In this document: piece after piece, positions 26,092 through 34,787 of the stretch
Layout: each line of letters starts with the position of its first letter
Numbering within the stretch: position 1 is the first letter of the stretch
Translations under genes and position numbers: made by a program
Notes under the pieces: model-generated
Seen by the model: only the letters and a program-made list of their open reading frames with translations
Told to the model about the DNA's origin: nothing
Database searches by the model: none
Assembly (NCBI RefSeq): GCF_900115695.1
Contig: NZ_FOXK01000001.1
Span: 434,001 to 498,000, forward strand
DNA from: Ectopseudomonas toyotomiensis
Lineage (GTDB): Bacteria > Pseudomonadota > Gammaproteobacteria > Pseudomonadales > Pseudomonadaceae
Length of the DNA: 64,000 bases
Direction: 5' to 3'

Positions 26092-26693
26092 TGTGGCAGA
26101 GCTACAGCAACGGCCTGCTGGTGGCCATCGGTCTGATCATGGCCATCGGTGCGCAGAACGCCTTCGTCCTGGCGCAGAGCCTGCGCCGCGAACATCATTT
26201 GCCAGTGGCAGCCCTGTGCATCGTCTGCGATGCCCTGCTGGTGGCCGCTGGCGTGTTCGGCCTGGCCACCCTGCTGGCACAGAGCCCGACCTTGCTGGCC
26301 ATCGCCCGCTGGGGTGGCGCCGCCTTCCTGATCTGGTATGGCAGCCAGGCGCTGCTACGCGCCGCGCGTCCGCAATCGCTGCAGGCGGCCGGCAGCGAAC
26401 CGCGCTCATTGCGCGCGGTGCTGCTCGCAGCGCTGGCGGTCACCCTGCTCAACCCGCACGTCTATCTGGATACGGTGCTGCTGATCGGCTCGCTCGGCGC
26501 CCAGCAACCTGAACCTGGTGCCTATGCCGCAGGCGCGGCCAGCGCGTCCTTTCTCTGGTTCAGTACCCTGGCGCTCGGCGCCGCCTGGCTGGCGCCCTGG
26601 CTGGCCAGGCCATTGACCTGGCGCCTGATCGATCTGGGCGTGGCGGCGATGATGTTCACAGTGGCGGCGCAGTTGATTCTAGGTGCGTTGTAA
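26088..26693 (+). CDS. LysE/ArgO family amino acid exporter
   Basis: A 201-residue inner-membrane exporter with about six membrane segments and the family start GLLVAIGLIMAIGAQNAFVLAQSLRREH; NPHVYLDTVLLIGSLGAQ follows in the second half. LysE/ArgO proteins export basic amino acids when dipeptides or analogues raise the cytoplasmic pool. It overlaps the ACT gene by 4 bp and faces argP, its expected activator. Whether lysine or arginine is preferred cannot be told. Confidence 0.9.
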   Translation: MMWQSYSNGLLVAIGLIMAIGAQNAFVLAQSLRREHHLPVAALCIVCDALLVAAGVFGLATLLAQSPTLLAIARWGGAAFLIWYGSQALLRAARPQSLQAAGSEPRSLRAVLLAALAVTLLNPHVYLDTVLLIGSLGAQQPEPGAYAAGAASASFLWFSTLALGAAWLAPWLARPLTWRLIDLGVAAMMFTVAAQLILGAL

Positions 26694-26742
26694 GGTTCGC
26701 AGTCGCGCATAATGCGTCTGGCCTATTACGCCAGGAGCAACA

Positions 26743-27699
26743 ATGGATACCCTGCATGCGATGCGCGTGTTCGTCCAGGTGGTCGAGCGCGGCAGCTTCA
26801 CCGCTGCGGCCCAGACGCTGGATCTGTCCACCGCGCAGGTATCGCGACTGATCACCGAGCTGGAGCAACATCTCGAGGCACGCCTGCTGCAGCGCACCAC
26901 GCGGCGCCTGGCGCTGACCGAAACCGGCGAGCGCTATCTGGAGCGCTGCCGGCAGATTCTTGGCCAGATCGACGAAGCCGGCGCCGAAGCGCGCGGCGCG
27001 CATCACACCCCCAGCGGTCGCCTGCGCGTGCACACCATGACCGGCCTCGGCCTGCAGCACCTGACGCCGTTGATCGCCCGCTACGCCGAGCGTTATCCAC
27101 AGGTGGTGGTAGAGCTCACCCTGGCGCAACGCACCCCGGATCTGCTCGAAGACGGCCACGACGTGACCGTCGCCTTCGCCCGCGACCTGCCGGACTCGCA
27201 ACTGGTGGCGCAACGCCTGGGCCCGGTCTACAGCGTACTCTGCGCCGCCCCCAGCTACCTGGCCCAGCATGGCATCCCGCAACAGCCGAGCGATCTGCAG
27301 CAGCACCGCTACCTGCGCCTGACCGACCCGCTGTACCGTGGCCAATGGGATTTCGGCGACGAGCAACTGGAGGCGCTGCCGGCCGAATGCTTCCAGGTCA
27401 ACGTCGCTGAAGCCCTGGTCAAGGCGGCCCAGGCCGGCATGGGTTTCTGCCTGCTGCCTTCGTTCGTCGCCAGCCAGCCGCTGCGTGAAGGACGCCTGCT
27501 GCGCATCCTGCCGCAGCACCGGCTGCGCGCCCTGAACATCTATGCGATGTATCCGTCGCGACGCTTTCTCGATGCCAAGACCCGCACCTGGGTGGAGTTC
27601 CTCAAGGCCGAACTGCCGCCGCTGCTACGCGCTGACGAAGCGGTACTGGACGACGCGCAATACTGGGCGACGCCTGCAGGATTGTTGCGCGATAGGTAA
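26743..27699 (+). CDS. LysR family transcriptional regulator
   Basis: A 318-residue regulator with the N-terminal helix-turn-helix MDTLHAMRVFVQVVERGSFTAAAQTLDLSTAQVSRLITELEQHLEARLLQRTTRRLALTETG (split here for reading: residues 1-20, 21-40, 41-62), of the CrgA/AaeR-like group. A periplasmic-binding-protein-like effector domain follows. It starts 49 bp after the lysE gene on the same strand. The target is not evident, as no divergent gene is next to it. Confidence 0.87.
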   Translation: MDTLHAMRVFVQVVERGSFTAAAQTLDLSTAQVSRLITELEQHLEARLLQRTTRRLALTETGERYLERCRQILGQIDEAGAEARGAHHTPSGRLRVHTMTGLGLQHLTPLIARYAERYPQVVVELTLAQRTPDLLEDGHDVTVAFARDLPDSQLVAQRLGPVYSVLCAAPSYLAQHGIPQQPSDLQQHRYLRLTDPLYRGQWDFGDEQLEALPAECFQVNVAEALVKAAQAGMGFCLLPSFVASQPLREGRLLRILPQHRLRALNIYAMYPSRRFLDAKTRTWVEFLKAELPPLLRADEAVLDDAQYWATPAGLLRDR

Positions 27700-27790
27700 T
27701 GGTCATTCACCCGGAACGCGCTTTTTCGCACCTCGATGCCTCACTAGGATGACTTCGAACCCACGAAGAATCCCAAGAGGATCGCCCCCA

Positions 27791-27973
27791 ATGAAGAACC
27801 TTCTCACTGCCACTGTCCTGTCCCTTTCTACTCTGCTGGCCACTCAGGCCTGCTTCGCCGAAGAGTCGGCGGCTTTCGTCGCTCATCAACAGGCCCACCA
27901 GCAACAGCCGCACGCCATAGCCACCCAGCAGGCGCAAACCGCGAGCACGCAGAACAGCGATCAGCACGGTTGA
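27791..27973 (+). CDS. Small secreted Gln/His-rich protein
   Basis: A 60-residue protein: a signal peptide (MKNLLTATVLSLSTLLATQA, cut near CFA) and a mature part of about 37 residues rich in Gln, His, Ala and Ser (HQQAHQQQPHAIATQQAQ). AGAGGA stands ahead of the ATG at 27791. It is followed by a DUF2790 gene. The His-rich tail might bind a metal such as copper; no family is recognised. Confidence 0.62.
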   Translation: MKNLLTATVLSLSTLLATQACFAEESAAFVAHQQAHQQQPHAIATQQAQTASTQNSDQHG

Positions 27974-28059
27974 AGCAGAGCTTACCTGGCGCCGGCCGCG
28001 CTCCTGACCGGCGTCCCTCGGGCCACTGAAACGGCCCTTTTTCCTGCATCGAGGCCATC

Positions 28060-28287
28060 ATGAAACGTATCGCCTGCCTGCTCGCCCTCGGCTGCGCCGC
28101 TACCCTGGCACATGCCGAAACGCCCGAGCACTACCACTACGGCATGCACCTGGACATTGCCAAGGTCATCAGCCAGACCCTGCCGCAAGGCTGCGAAGCG
28201 GGTGAAGCCCGCATGGTCTACCTGGACTCCAAAGGTGAACAGCACACCCTGATCTACCAACGTACCGGTGAAGACTGCCGCTACTGA
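28060..28287 (+). CDS. DUF2790 family small secreted protein
   Basis: A 75-residue protein with a signal peptide (MKRIACLLALGCAATLAHA) and a mature part reading YHYGMHLDIAKVISQT, CEAGEARMVYLDSKGE and TLIYQRTGEDC. This is the DUF2790 pattern, a family largely limited to Pseudomonas and of unknown role, often found near copper or stress genes. Two Cys in the mature part (CEAG and EDC) could pair. Confidence 0.83.
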   Translation: MKRIACLLALGCAATLAHAETPEHYHYGMHLDIAKVISQTLPQGCEAGEARMVYLDSKGEQHTLIYQRTGEDCRY

Positions 28288-28314
28288 CCACCGCAAGCGC
28301 CACACATCCCGGCT

Positions 28315-28884
28315 TTACCTGGCCCGCACGAACTCGGCGCTGAAGCGTCCACCGTCTGGCCGCGTGAAGGTCTCGTACATCCGATCCCCCTCGACCCTCA
28401 GCTGCAACTCCTTCGTCGTCCTGACGCCACCGACCCAGTTGGGAAAGGTGGCGCCCTCGACCCGGTTACCGGCAAAACGCCCTTGCTCGTCGACGCTGTA
28501 AGTGCCAAAGAAGCCGATGCTCGACGCCATGGCACGGCGATTTTCTTCGTCGCTGCCGCCGCCGCGCGCGTCGGATGCAAAACGCGGCGTATCGCCGTCG
28601 GTCAATACTTCGACGAAATGCATGTCAGGCGTGAATACCAGCATGCCTTGCGGGTTGTCACCGTACGGACGCTCAATCTTGCCATCTGCTTCCAGAGTCG
28701 CCGAGACCATTCGCCAGGTGCCTGCCACCTGGTTGATTGCACCCGCGTCGGATTCGCTCTCGCTGGCCGTGGCGCTCAGGGTCAGTGCCAGCAATCCGGC
28801 CACCAGTGCTGGCCGCGAAAAGAACCAGCCCCTATCAGCCAGTTCAATCCACAGGGAGGCTCGGGTGCTCTGCTCGATCTTCAT
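28315..28884 (-). CDS. Lipocalin-like domain protein, exported
   Basis: A 189-residue protein. The N-terminus carries a hydrophobic export segment (about residues 24-40, RPALVAGLLALTLSATASE). The domain opens NQVAGTWRMVSATLEADGKIERPYG and continues with GMLVFTPDMHFVEVL, the pattern of the bacterial lipocalin-like domain. The start at 28884 has AAGGAG 7 bp ahead. It is divergent from a LysR regulator, which probably controls it. Confidence 0.75.
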   Translation of the reverse strand: MKIEQSTRASLWIELADRGWFFSRPALVAGLLALTLSATASESESDAGAINQVAGTWRMVSATLEADGKIERPYGDNPQGMLVFTPDMHFVEVLTDGDTPRFASDARGGGSDEENRRAMASSIGFFGTYSVDEQGRFAGNRVEGATFPNWVGGVRTTKELQLRVEGDRMYETFTRPDGGRFSAEFVRAR

Positions 28885-28980
28885 CGGTAATCTCCTTAAA
28901 GGGTGAAACCGATGGTATGAGGCGGGTCGAACTATGATAAGACGCACCAATACGAACGCCCCCGTGAAGAAAACTCACCA

Positions 28981-29871
28981 ATGAGCAACGCCAGCCTCCC
29001 CGATCTCAAGGCCTTCATTCAGGTCGCGCAGCAGCGCAGCTTCCAGAAGGCCGCCGATTCCCTCGGGGTATCGCGCTCCTCTCTCAGTCACGCAATCAAG
29101 GGGCTCGAACAGCGCCTGGGGGTTCGCCTGCTGCACCGCACCACCCGCAGCGTGGCCGTGACGGAGGCCGGGGAACAGCTGCTGCAACGTCTGACGCCTC
29201 TGCTTCGGGAGCTGGACGACACACTGGATGCGGTCAGCCATGGGCCCGAGGAACTCGCCGGGACCCTGCGCATCAATGCCAGCAAGGGCGGCGCGCGTTG
29301 GCTGCTCGAGCAGGTGATACCGATTTTCCTGCAACGCCATCCTCACGTGGAGCTCGACCTGGTCAGCGAGGGCAGGCTGATGGATATCGTCGCTGAGGGC
29401 TTCGACGCCGGTGTGCGCCTGGCCGAGTCGGTCCCCAAGGACATGGTGGCGGTACCCTTCGGCGGTGACGTGCGCTTCGTCACCGTCGCCTCACCGGCGT
29501 ATATCGCCACCTTCGGGCGTCCTGGCACGCCTGACGAGCTGCGATCTCATCACTGCATCCGCCAACGCATGCCCAGTGGCAAGCGTTACCGCTGGGAGTT
29601 CGAACGGGGCACGCAGCACCTGGCGCTCGATGTACCGGGCGCATTGAGCCTGGATGACAACGACTTGCTGGTCGAGGCCGCCTGCCGCGGGCTGGGTATC
29701 GCCTACGTCCCACAGGCTTTTGCTCGCAAGGCACTGGAGAAAGGCAAGCTGGTCTTGCTGCTGGAGGACTGGACGCCGCCTTGCCCGGGCCTGTGTCTCT
29801 ACTATTCCAGCTATCGCCACGTTCCGGCGCCGTTGCAGGCCTTTATTGCCATCCTCCGCGAACGGGCCTAG
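28981..29871 (+). CDS. LysR family transcriptional regulator
   Basis: A 296-residue LysR regulator. The N-terminal helix-turn-helix includes LPDLKAFIQVAQQRSFQKA and LGVSRSSLSHAIKGLEQRLG; the effector domain includes AEGFDAGVRLAESVPKDMVAVP, usual for the group near YafC/DmlR. It is divergent from the lipocalin-like gene with about 97 bp between starts. The signal is unknown. Confidence 0.87.
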   Translation: MSNASLPDLKAFIQVAQQRSFQKAADSLGVSRSSLSHAIKGLEQRLGVRLLHRTTRSVAVTEAGEQLLQRLTPLLRELDDTLDAVSHGPEELAGTLRINASKGGARWLLEQVIPIFLQRHPHVELDLVSEGRLMDIVAEGFDAGVRLAESVPKDMVAVPFGGDVRFVTVASPAYIATFGRPGTPDELRSHHCIRQRMPSGKRYRWEFERGTQHLALDVPGALSLDDNDLLVEAACRGLGIAYVPQAFARKALEKGKLVLLLEDWTPPCPGLCLYYSSYRHVPAPLQAFIAILRERA

Positions 29872-30096
29872 CAGGCTGTTGAAAAATCACCTTGGCTTTG
29901 GCCTCCCGCGCCCTAGCGCCTGCATCCAGGCAGTCGTTGCCTGCGCTTCTCAACTGCTACAGCGGCTGGCTCCCGACGACCGGGAGCCACGTTGCTCCGA
30001 TGACGCGGTCTATGCTGAACAGGTACTACCCAGTCGCGATGCGTTCGAAGCGCAGCTCGGCACCATTGTGAGCCCAGGCACAGGGGTAGCACCATG

Positions 30097-30102
30097 GTTG
30101 CA
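30097..30102 (+). promoter_or_regulatory. GTTGCA motif, distal PutA operator candidate
   Basis: GTTGCA is the published core recognised by the ribbon-helix-helix domain of E. coli PutA. This copy lies 331 bp upstream of putA in a small palindrome (ATGGTTGCACCAT). Confidence 0.4.
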
Positions 30103-30267
30103 CCATGATGACGCAGCACCTCGGCAAACTGGATTGGGCGAATCCTTCGCTCTTGCCCGAATCGAAGCTGCAAAGTGTGGTTGATACCCTGCAGATCAAG
30201 GAGCACAAGGGCTACAGCGTCAATCTTGAGGGTGAAATGAACGTCCGTCGGGACGCCACCCAAATTG

Positions 30268-30283
30268 GTTGCACCTAGTTGCA
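30268..30283 (+). promoter_or_regulatory. Tandem GTTGCA motifs, PutA operator candidate
   Basis: Two copies of GTTGCACC begin at 30268 and 30278, exactly 10 bp or one helical turn apart, about 150 bp ahead of the putA start. This spacing suits two ribbon-helix-helix dimers on one DNA face and suggests autoregulation. Confidence 0.55.
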
Positions 30284-30427
30284 CCAGATACCAAAGCAGG
30301 TTTAATCTCCCGCAGCTTTTTTGTTGCCCGCCATCCCTGGCAGCAGCCCCTAGGGCCGTCGCAAGCGACGCCAGAAACTGCTCCAGGCAGTTTCACCCTG
30401 TACAACCGACAAAAATAGGACACCCCT

Positions 30428-33400
30428 ATGGCCACCACCACGCTTGGCGTAAAACTCGACGATGCTACCCGCGAGCGCCTGAAAAAGGCCGCTGCGCAGA
30501 TCGACCGTACGCCGCACTGGATGATCAAGCAGGCGATCTTCAATTATCTGGAGCAAGTCGAGAGTGGCCTGACGCCCGCCGAGCATGCCGGCCTGGCCGC
30601 TGCCGCCGGCGAAGAAGCGCTGGAGTCGCTGACCGAGCAGGGCCTGCAGGTGTTCCTCGATTTCGCCGAAAGCATCCTCCCGCAGTCGGTGCTGCGCGCC
30701 GCCATCACCAGTGCCTACCGCCGCCCGGAAACCGAAGTGGTGCCGATGCTGCTTGAGCAGGCGCGCCTGAACAAAGAGCAGGCCGAGGCCTCGCAGAAGC
30801 TGGCGCTGGGCATCGCCGAGAAGCTGCGCAACCAGAAGAACGCCAGCGGCCGTCAGGGCCTGGTGCAGGGCCTGCTGCAGGAGTTCTCGCTGTCGTCGCA
30901 GGAAGGCGTGGCGCTGATGTGCCTGGCCGAAGCCCTGCTGCGCATCCCGGACAAGGCCACCCGCGACGCGCTGATCCGCGACAAGATCGCCAACGGCAAC
31001 TGGAGCCAGCACCTCGGCCAGAGCCCGTCGATGTTCGTCAACGCGGCCAGCTGGGGCCTGCTGATCACCGGCAAGCTGGTGTCCACCCACACCGAAGCCG
31101 GCATGACCTCGGCGCTCAACCGCATCATCGGCAAGAGCGGCGAGCCGGTGATCCGCAAAGGCGTGGACATGGCCATGCGCCTGATGGGCGAGCAGTTCGT
31201 CACCGGCGAAACCATCGCCGAAGCCCTGGCCAATGCATCCACCCTGGAGGCCAAGGGTTTCCGCTACTCCTACGACATGCTCGGTGAAGCCGCGCTGACC
31301 GAGGAAGACGCCAAGCGTTACCTGGCCTCCTACGAGCAAGCCATCCACGCCATCGGCAAGGCCTCGCACGGTCGCGGCATCTACGAAGGCCCGGGCATCT
31401 CGATCAAGCTCTCCGCCCTGCACCCGCGCTATAGCCGCGCCCAGTACGAGCGTGTGATGGACGAGCTGTACCCGATCCTGCTGAGCCTGACTCAGTTGGC
31501 CAAGCAGTACGACATCGGCCTCAACATCGACGCCGAGGAAGCCGACCGCCTGGAGCTGTCGCTGGATCTGCTCGAGCGCCTGTGCTTCGAGCCCTCCCTG
31601 GCCGGCTGGAACGGCATCGGTTTCGTCATCCAGGCCTACCAGAAGCGCTGCCCGTATGTGATCGACTACGTCATCGACCTGGCCAAGCGCAGCCGCCATC
31701 GCCTGATGATCCGCCTGGTCAAGGGCGCCTATTGGGACAGCGAGATCAAGCTGGCCCAGGTCAACGGTCTGGAAGGCTATCCGGTGTACACCCGCAAGCC
31801 GTACACCGACGTGTCCTACCTGGCCTGCGCCCGCAAGCTGCTGGCCGCGCCAGAAGCCATTTACCCGCAGTTCGCCACCCACAACGCCCACTCGCTGTCG
31901 GCCATCTACCAGTTGGCCGGGCAGAACTACTACCCGGGCCAGTACGAGTTCCAGTGCCTGCACGGCATGGGCGAGCCGTTGTACGAGCAGGTGGTGGGCA
32001 AGATCGCCGACGGCAAGCTGAACCGCCCGTGCCGCATCTATGCACCGGTGGGCAGCCATGAAACCCTGCTGGCCTACCTGGTACGCCGCCTGCTGGAAAA
32101 CGGCGCCAACACCAGTTTCGTCAACCGCATCGCCGACCACAGCATCTCGCTGAAAGACCTGGTGCTCGACCCGGTGCTGCAGGTCGAGCAGATGGCCGCG
32201 CAGGAAGGCGCCATCGGCCTGCCGCATCCGCGTATCGCCCTGCCGCGTGACCTGTACGGCAAGGATCGGGTCAACTCCGCCGGCCTGGACCTGGCCAACG
32301 AACACCGCCTCGGCTCGCTGTCCTCGGCGCTGCTGTCGTCCACCAATCTCAGCTACGTCGCCGAACCGATGCTCGGCTGCGATGCACCTAACCCGGGCGA
32401 GCCGGAGCCGGTACGCAACCCGGCCGATCACCGTGACCTGGTCGGCCACGTGCGCGAAGCCAGCGTCAAGGATGTCGACAGCGCCATCCTCTGCGCCCTG
32501 GCCAGCGGCCAGATCTGGCAGTCGACCCTGCCGGCCGAGCGTGCCGCCGTGCTGGAACGCGCCGCCGACCTGATGGAAGCCGAACTGCAGCAGCTGATGG
32601 GCCTGCTGGTGCGTGAGTCCGGCAAGACCTTCGCCAACGCCATCGCCGAAGTGCGCGAGGCGGTGGACTTCCTGCGTTACTACGCGATCCAGGCACGCAG
32701 CTTCGGCAACGACAGCCACCGCCCGCTGGGTCCGGTGGTGTGCATCAGCCCGTGGAACTTTCCCCTGGCGATCTTCAGTGGCCAGGTGGCCGCCGCGCTC
32801 GCCGCCGGCAACACCGTGCTGGCCAAGCCGGCCGAACAGACGCCGCTGATCGCAGCGCAAGCCGTGCGCATTCTGCTCGAGGCCGGCGTACCGGCTGGCG
32901 CCGTACAACTGCTGCCGGGCCGTGGCGAAACCGTCGGTGCGCGCCTGGTCGGTGACGAGCGCGTGCGCGGGGTGATGTTCACCGGTTCCACCGAGGTGGC
33001 CGGCATCCTCCAGCGCAATATCGCCGGGCGCCTGGATGCCCAGGGCCGCACCATCCCGCTGATCGCCGAAACCGGCGGCCTCAACGCCATGATCGTCGAC
33101 TCCTCGGCGTTGACCGAGCAGGTGGTAATGGACGTGGTCGCCTCCGCCTTCGACAGCGCCGGCCAGCGCTGCTCGGCCCTGCGCGTGCTGTGCGTGCAGG
33201 ACGACGTGGCCGACCGCGTGCTGACCATGCTCAAGGGCGCCATGGCCGAGTACACACTCGGCAACCCCGAGCGCCTGAACACCGACATCGGCCCGGTGAT
33301 CGACGCCGAAGCCAAGGCCGGCATCGACACCCACATCGCCAAGCTACGCGAGAAAGGCCGCAAGGTCACCCAACTGGCGCGCGTCAACGCTGACGACATC

Positions 33401-34363
33401 AAGCACGGCACCTTCGTCGTGCCGACCCTGATCGAGCTGGACAGCTTCGACGAGATGAAGCGCGAGATCTTCGGCCCGGTGCTGCACGTGGTGCGCTACC
33501 AGCGTGCGGACCTGGGCAAGCTGCTGCAGCAGATCAACGACAGCGGCTACGGCCTGACCCTCGGCGTGCACACGCGCATCGACGAAACCATCGCCCAGGT
33601 GGTCGGCACCGCCAAGGTCGGCAACCTGTATGTGAACCGCAACATGGTCGGCGCCGTGGTCGGCGTGCAGCCGTTCGGTGGCGAAGGTCTGTCCGGTACC
33701 GGCCCGAAAGCCGGTGGCCCGCTGTACCTCTACCGTCTGCTCTCGACCCGTCCGCAGGAAGCCGCCGCCCAGTACCTGCAACAGGCCGAGGTGCAAGCCC
33801 TGCCGGTGCCAAGCGAGCTGGACAAGGTGCGCAGTGCCTTCGCCGACTGGGCAGGCAAGCAGGAGCCGGCCATCGCCGCACTGTTCGAGCACTACCGTGC
33901 GCTGTCGCAGAGTTACAGCAGCCACGTGCTGACCGGCCCGACCGGCGAGCGCAACAGCTACACCCTGCTGCCGCGCGAGCACGTGCTGAACCTGGCCGAC
34001 GAGCGCAGCGACCTGCTGGCCCAGCTGGCCGCCACTCTCGCCGTTGGCAGCCGGGCGATCTGGCTGGACAGCCAGCGCGCACTGCATGCCGAACTGCCGA
34101 AGGAAGTGCAGAAGCACATCCAGCTGGTGGCCGACTGGAACAGCGTCGACGTGGAGCTGGACGCCATCCTGCACCACGGCGACTCCGACCAGCTGCGCGC
34201 GGTCAGCGAGCAGGCGGCGCAGCGCAAGGGCGCCATCGTCGGTGTACACGGGCTGAACAAGGGCGAGACCGACATCGCCCTGGAACGTCTGCTGGTGGAA
34301 CACGCCCTGAGCGTCAACACCGCGGCGGCCGGCGGCAACGCCAGCCTGATGACCATCGGCTGA
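30428..34363 (+). CDS. putA: Trifunctional PutA: regulator, proline dehydrogenase, P5C dehydrogenase
   Basis: A 1311-residue protein that oxidises proline to glutamate at the inner membrane. Residues 1-48 form a ribbon-helix-helix DNA-binding domain (TTLGVKLDDATRERLKKAA), so this is the self-regulating type. The FAD proline dehydrogenase barrel follows (about 230-570, with YEGPGISIKLSALHPRY and RLVKGAYWDSEIKLAQ). The aldehyde dehydrogenase domain (about 640-1120) has SPWNFPLAIFSGQVAAALAA and the catalytic Cys915 in SAGQRCSALR. The C-terminal part is as expected for length. No putP transporter lies beside it. Confidence 0.96.
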   Translation: MATTTLGVKLDDATRERLKKAAAQIDRTPHWMIKQAIFNYLEQVESGLTPAEHAGLAAAAGEEALESLTEQGLQVFLDFAESILPQSVLRAAITSAYRRPETEVVPMLLEQARLNKEQAEASQKLALGIAEKLRNQKNASGRQGLVQGLLQEFSLSSQEGVALMCLAEALLRIPDKATRDALIRDKIANGNWSQHLGQSPSMFVNAASWGLLITGKLVSTHTEAGMTSALNRIIGKSGEPVIRKGVDMAMRLMGEQFVTGETIAEALANASTLEAKGFRYSYDMLGEAALTEEDAKRYLASYEQAIHAIGKASHGRGIYEGPGISIKLSALHPRYSRAQYERVMDELYPILLSLTQLAKQYDIGLNIDAEEADRLELSLDLLERLCFEPSLAGWNGIGFVIQAYQKRCPYVIDYVIDLAKRSRHRLMIRLVKGAYWDSEIKLAQVNGLEGYPVYTRKPYTDVSYLACARKLLAAPEAIYPQFATHNAHSLSAIYQLAGQNYYPGQYEFQCLHGMGEPLYEQVVGKIADGKLNRPCRIYAPVGSHETLLAYLVRRLLENGANTSFVNRIADHSISLKDLVLDPVLQVEQMAAQEGAIGLPHPRIALPRDLYGKDRVNSAGLDLANEHRLGSLSSALLSSTNLSYVAEPMLGCDAPNPGEPEPVRNPADHRDLVGHVREASVKDVDSAILCALASGQIWQSTLPAERAAVLERAADLMEAELQQLMGLLVRESGKTFANAIAEVREAVDFLRYYAIQARSFGNDSHRPLGPVVCISPWNFPLAIFSGQVAAALAAGNTVLAKPAEQTPLIAAQAVRILLEAGVPAGAVQLLPGRGETVGARLVGDERVRGVMFTGSTEVAGILQRNIAGRLDAQGRTIPLIAETGGLNAMIVDSSALTEQVVMDVVASAFDSAGQRCSALRVLCVQDDVADRVLTMLKGAMAEYTLGNPERLNTDIGPVIDAEAKAGIDTHIAKLREKGRKVTQLARVNADDIKHGTFVVPTLIELDSFDEMKREIFGPVLHVVRYQRADLGKLLQQINDSGYGLTLGVHTRIDETIAQVVGTAKVGNLYVNRNMVGAVVGVQPFGGEGLSGTGPKAGGPLYLYRLLSTRPQEAAAQYLQQAEVQALPVPSELDKVRSAFADWAGKQEPAIAALFEHYRALSQSYSSHVLTGPTGERNSYTLLPREHVLNLADERSDLLAQLAATLAVGSRAIWLDSQRALHAELPKEVQKHIQLVADWNSVDVELDAILHHGDSDQLRAVSEQAAQRKGAIVGVHGLNKGETDIALERLLVEHALSVNTAAAGGNASLMTIG

Positions 34364-34377
34364 TCGCAGCCGATAAC

Positions 34378-34410
34378 GCCGTGGAAAGCTGGATGAAAGC
34401 TTTCCGCGGC
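34378..34410 (+). terminator. Hairpin after putA
   Basis: 13-bp arms with one mismatch (34378-34390 and 34398-34410) and a 7-base loop start 15 bp past the putA stop. There is no T-run behind it, so termination is probable but not proven. Confidence 0.55.
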
Positions 34411-34787
34411 ATGCTGCACCCACACAGCGCAACTGCCTGCAGGGGCTACCCGCCCGGCGCCGTGTTCTCTCCTCCTGACCTTAGGGTCTGCGCCAGCCTA
34501 TCCGGTCGGTGCGTCGAGCGGGGCCAACCGCCCCGCCCATCCCCTCTCCCCGCGAACAATCCATCGCAACTGGCCATCATTGCGTAACAGAAAGTTCGGA
34601 CTATGTTGATTGGACTGGCGCCTCCCCGTGCCAGACAGAGCTGCATTCCTGACGCTCATCAGGTGCTCGACAACGCTTGGAACAAGGATGTGCGTTGACG
34701 AATCCTGACTATTGATTCAAGTCAGGATGCTGTGCTCGCCAAACGCGCTCAATACCTATGTCCCCTCGTGACACGGAGGTAATTGAG
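34411..34787. other. arcD upstream region, about 380 bp
   Basis: No gene seen. It contains the putative ANR site at 34712-34725 and should hold the anaerobic promoter and, by analogy with P. aeruginosa, ArgR sites; I could not place those by eye. Confidence 0.5.
34712..34725 (+). promoter_or_regulatory. ANR/FNR box candidate upstream of arcD
   Basis: TTGATTCAAGTCAG fits TTGAT-N4-ATCAA fully in its left half and at three of five positions in the right half. A 7-bp inverted repeat (CCTGACT / AGTCAGG) overlaps it. It lies about 70 bp ahead of the arcD start codon, which allows a -41.5 location. Confidence 0.5.

Larger units (their letters stand above)
29872..30427. other. Intergenic region, 556 bp, upstream of putA
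   Basis: No convincing gene. It has a hairpin with 9-bp arms at 29967-29989 (TGGCTCCCG / CGGGAGCCA) and three GTTGCA motifs described separately. A 58-codon frame starting MMTQHLGKLDWANPSLLPES lies around 30105-30280 but has no ribosome site, and it would overlap two operator motifs at its end. The local base composition is a little lower in GC than the neighbours. Confidence 0.55.

Noticed and set aside
29872..29900. GGCTGTTGAAAAA as a possible insertion-sequence end
   Set aside because: No partner end, target duplication or transposase remnant was found in the region.
30105..30281. A 58-codon plus-strand frame starting MMTQHLGKLDWANP
   Set aside because: No ribosome site and no family; its end overlaps the operator-like GTTGCA motifs, so it is more likely chance.
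30350..33334. A 994-codon minus-strand frame
   Set aside because: Antisense to putA; composition and lack of motifs show it is a mirror of a high-GC coding strand.
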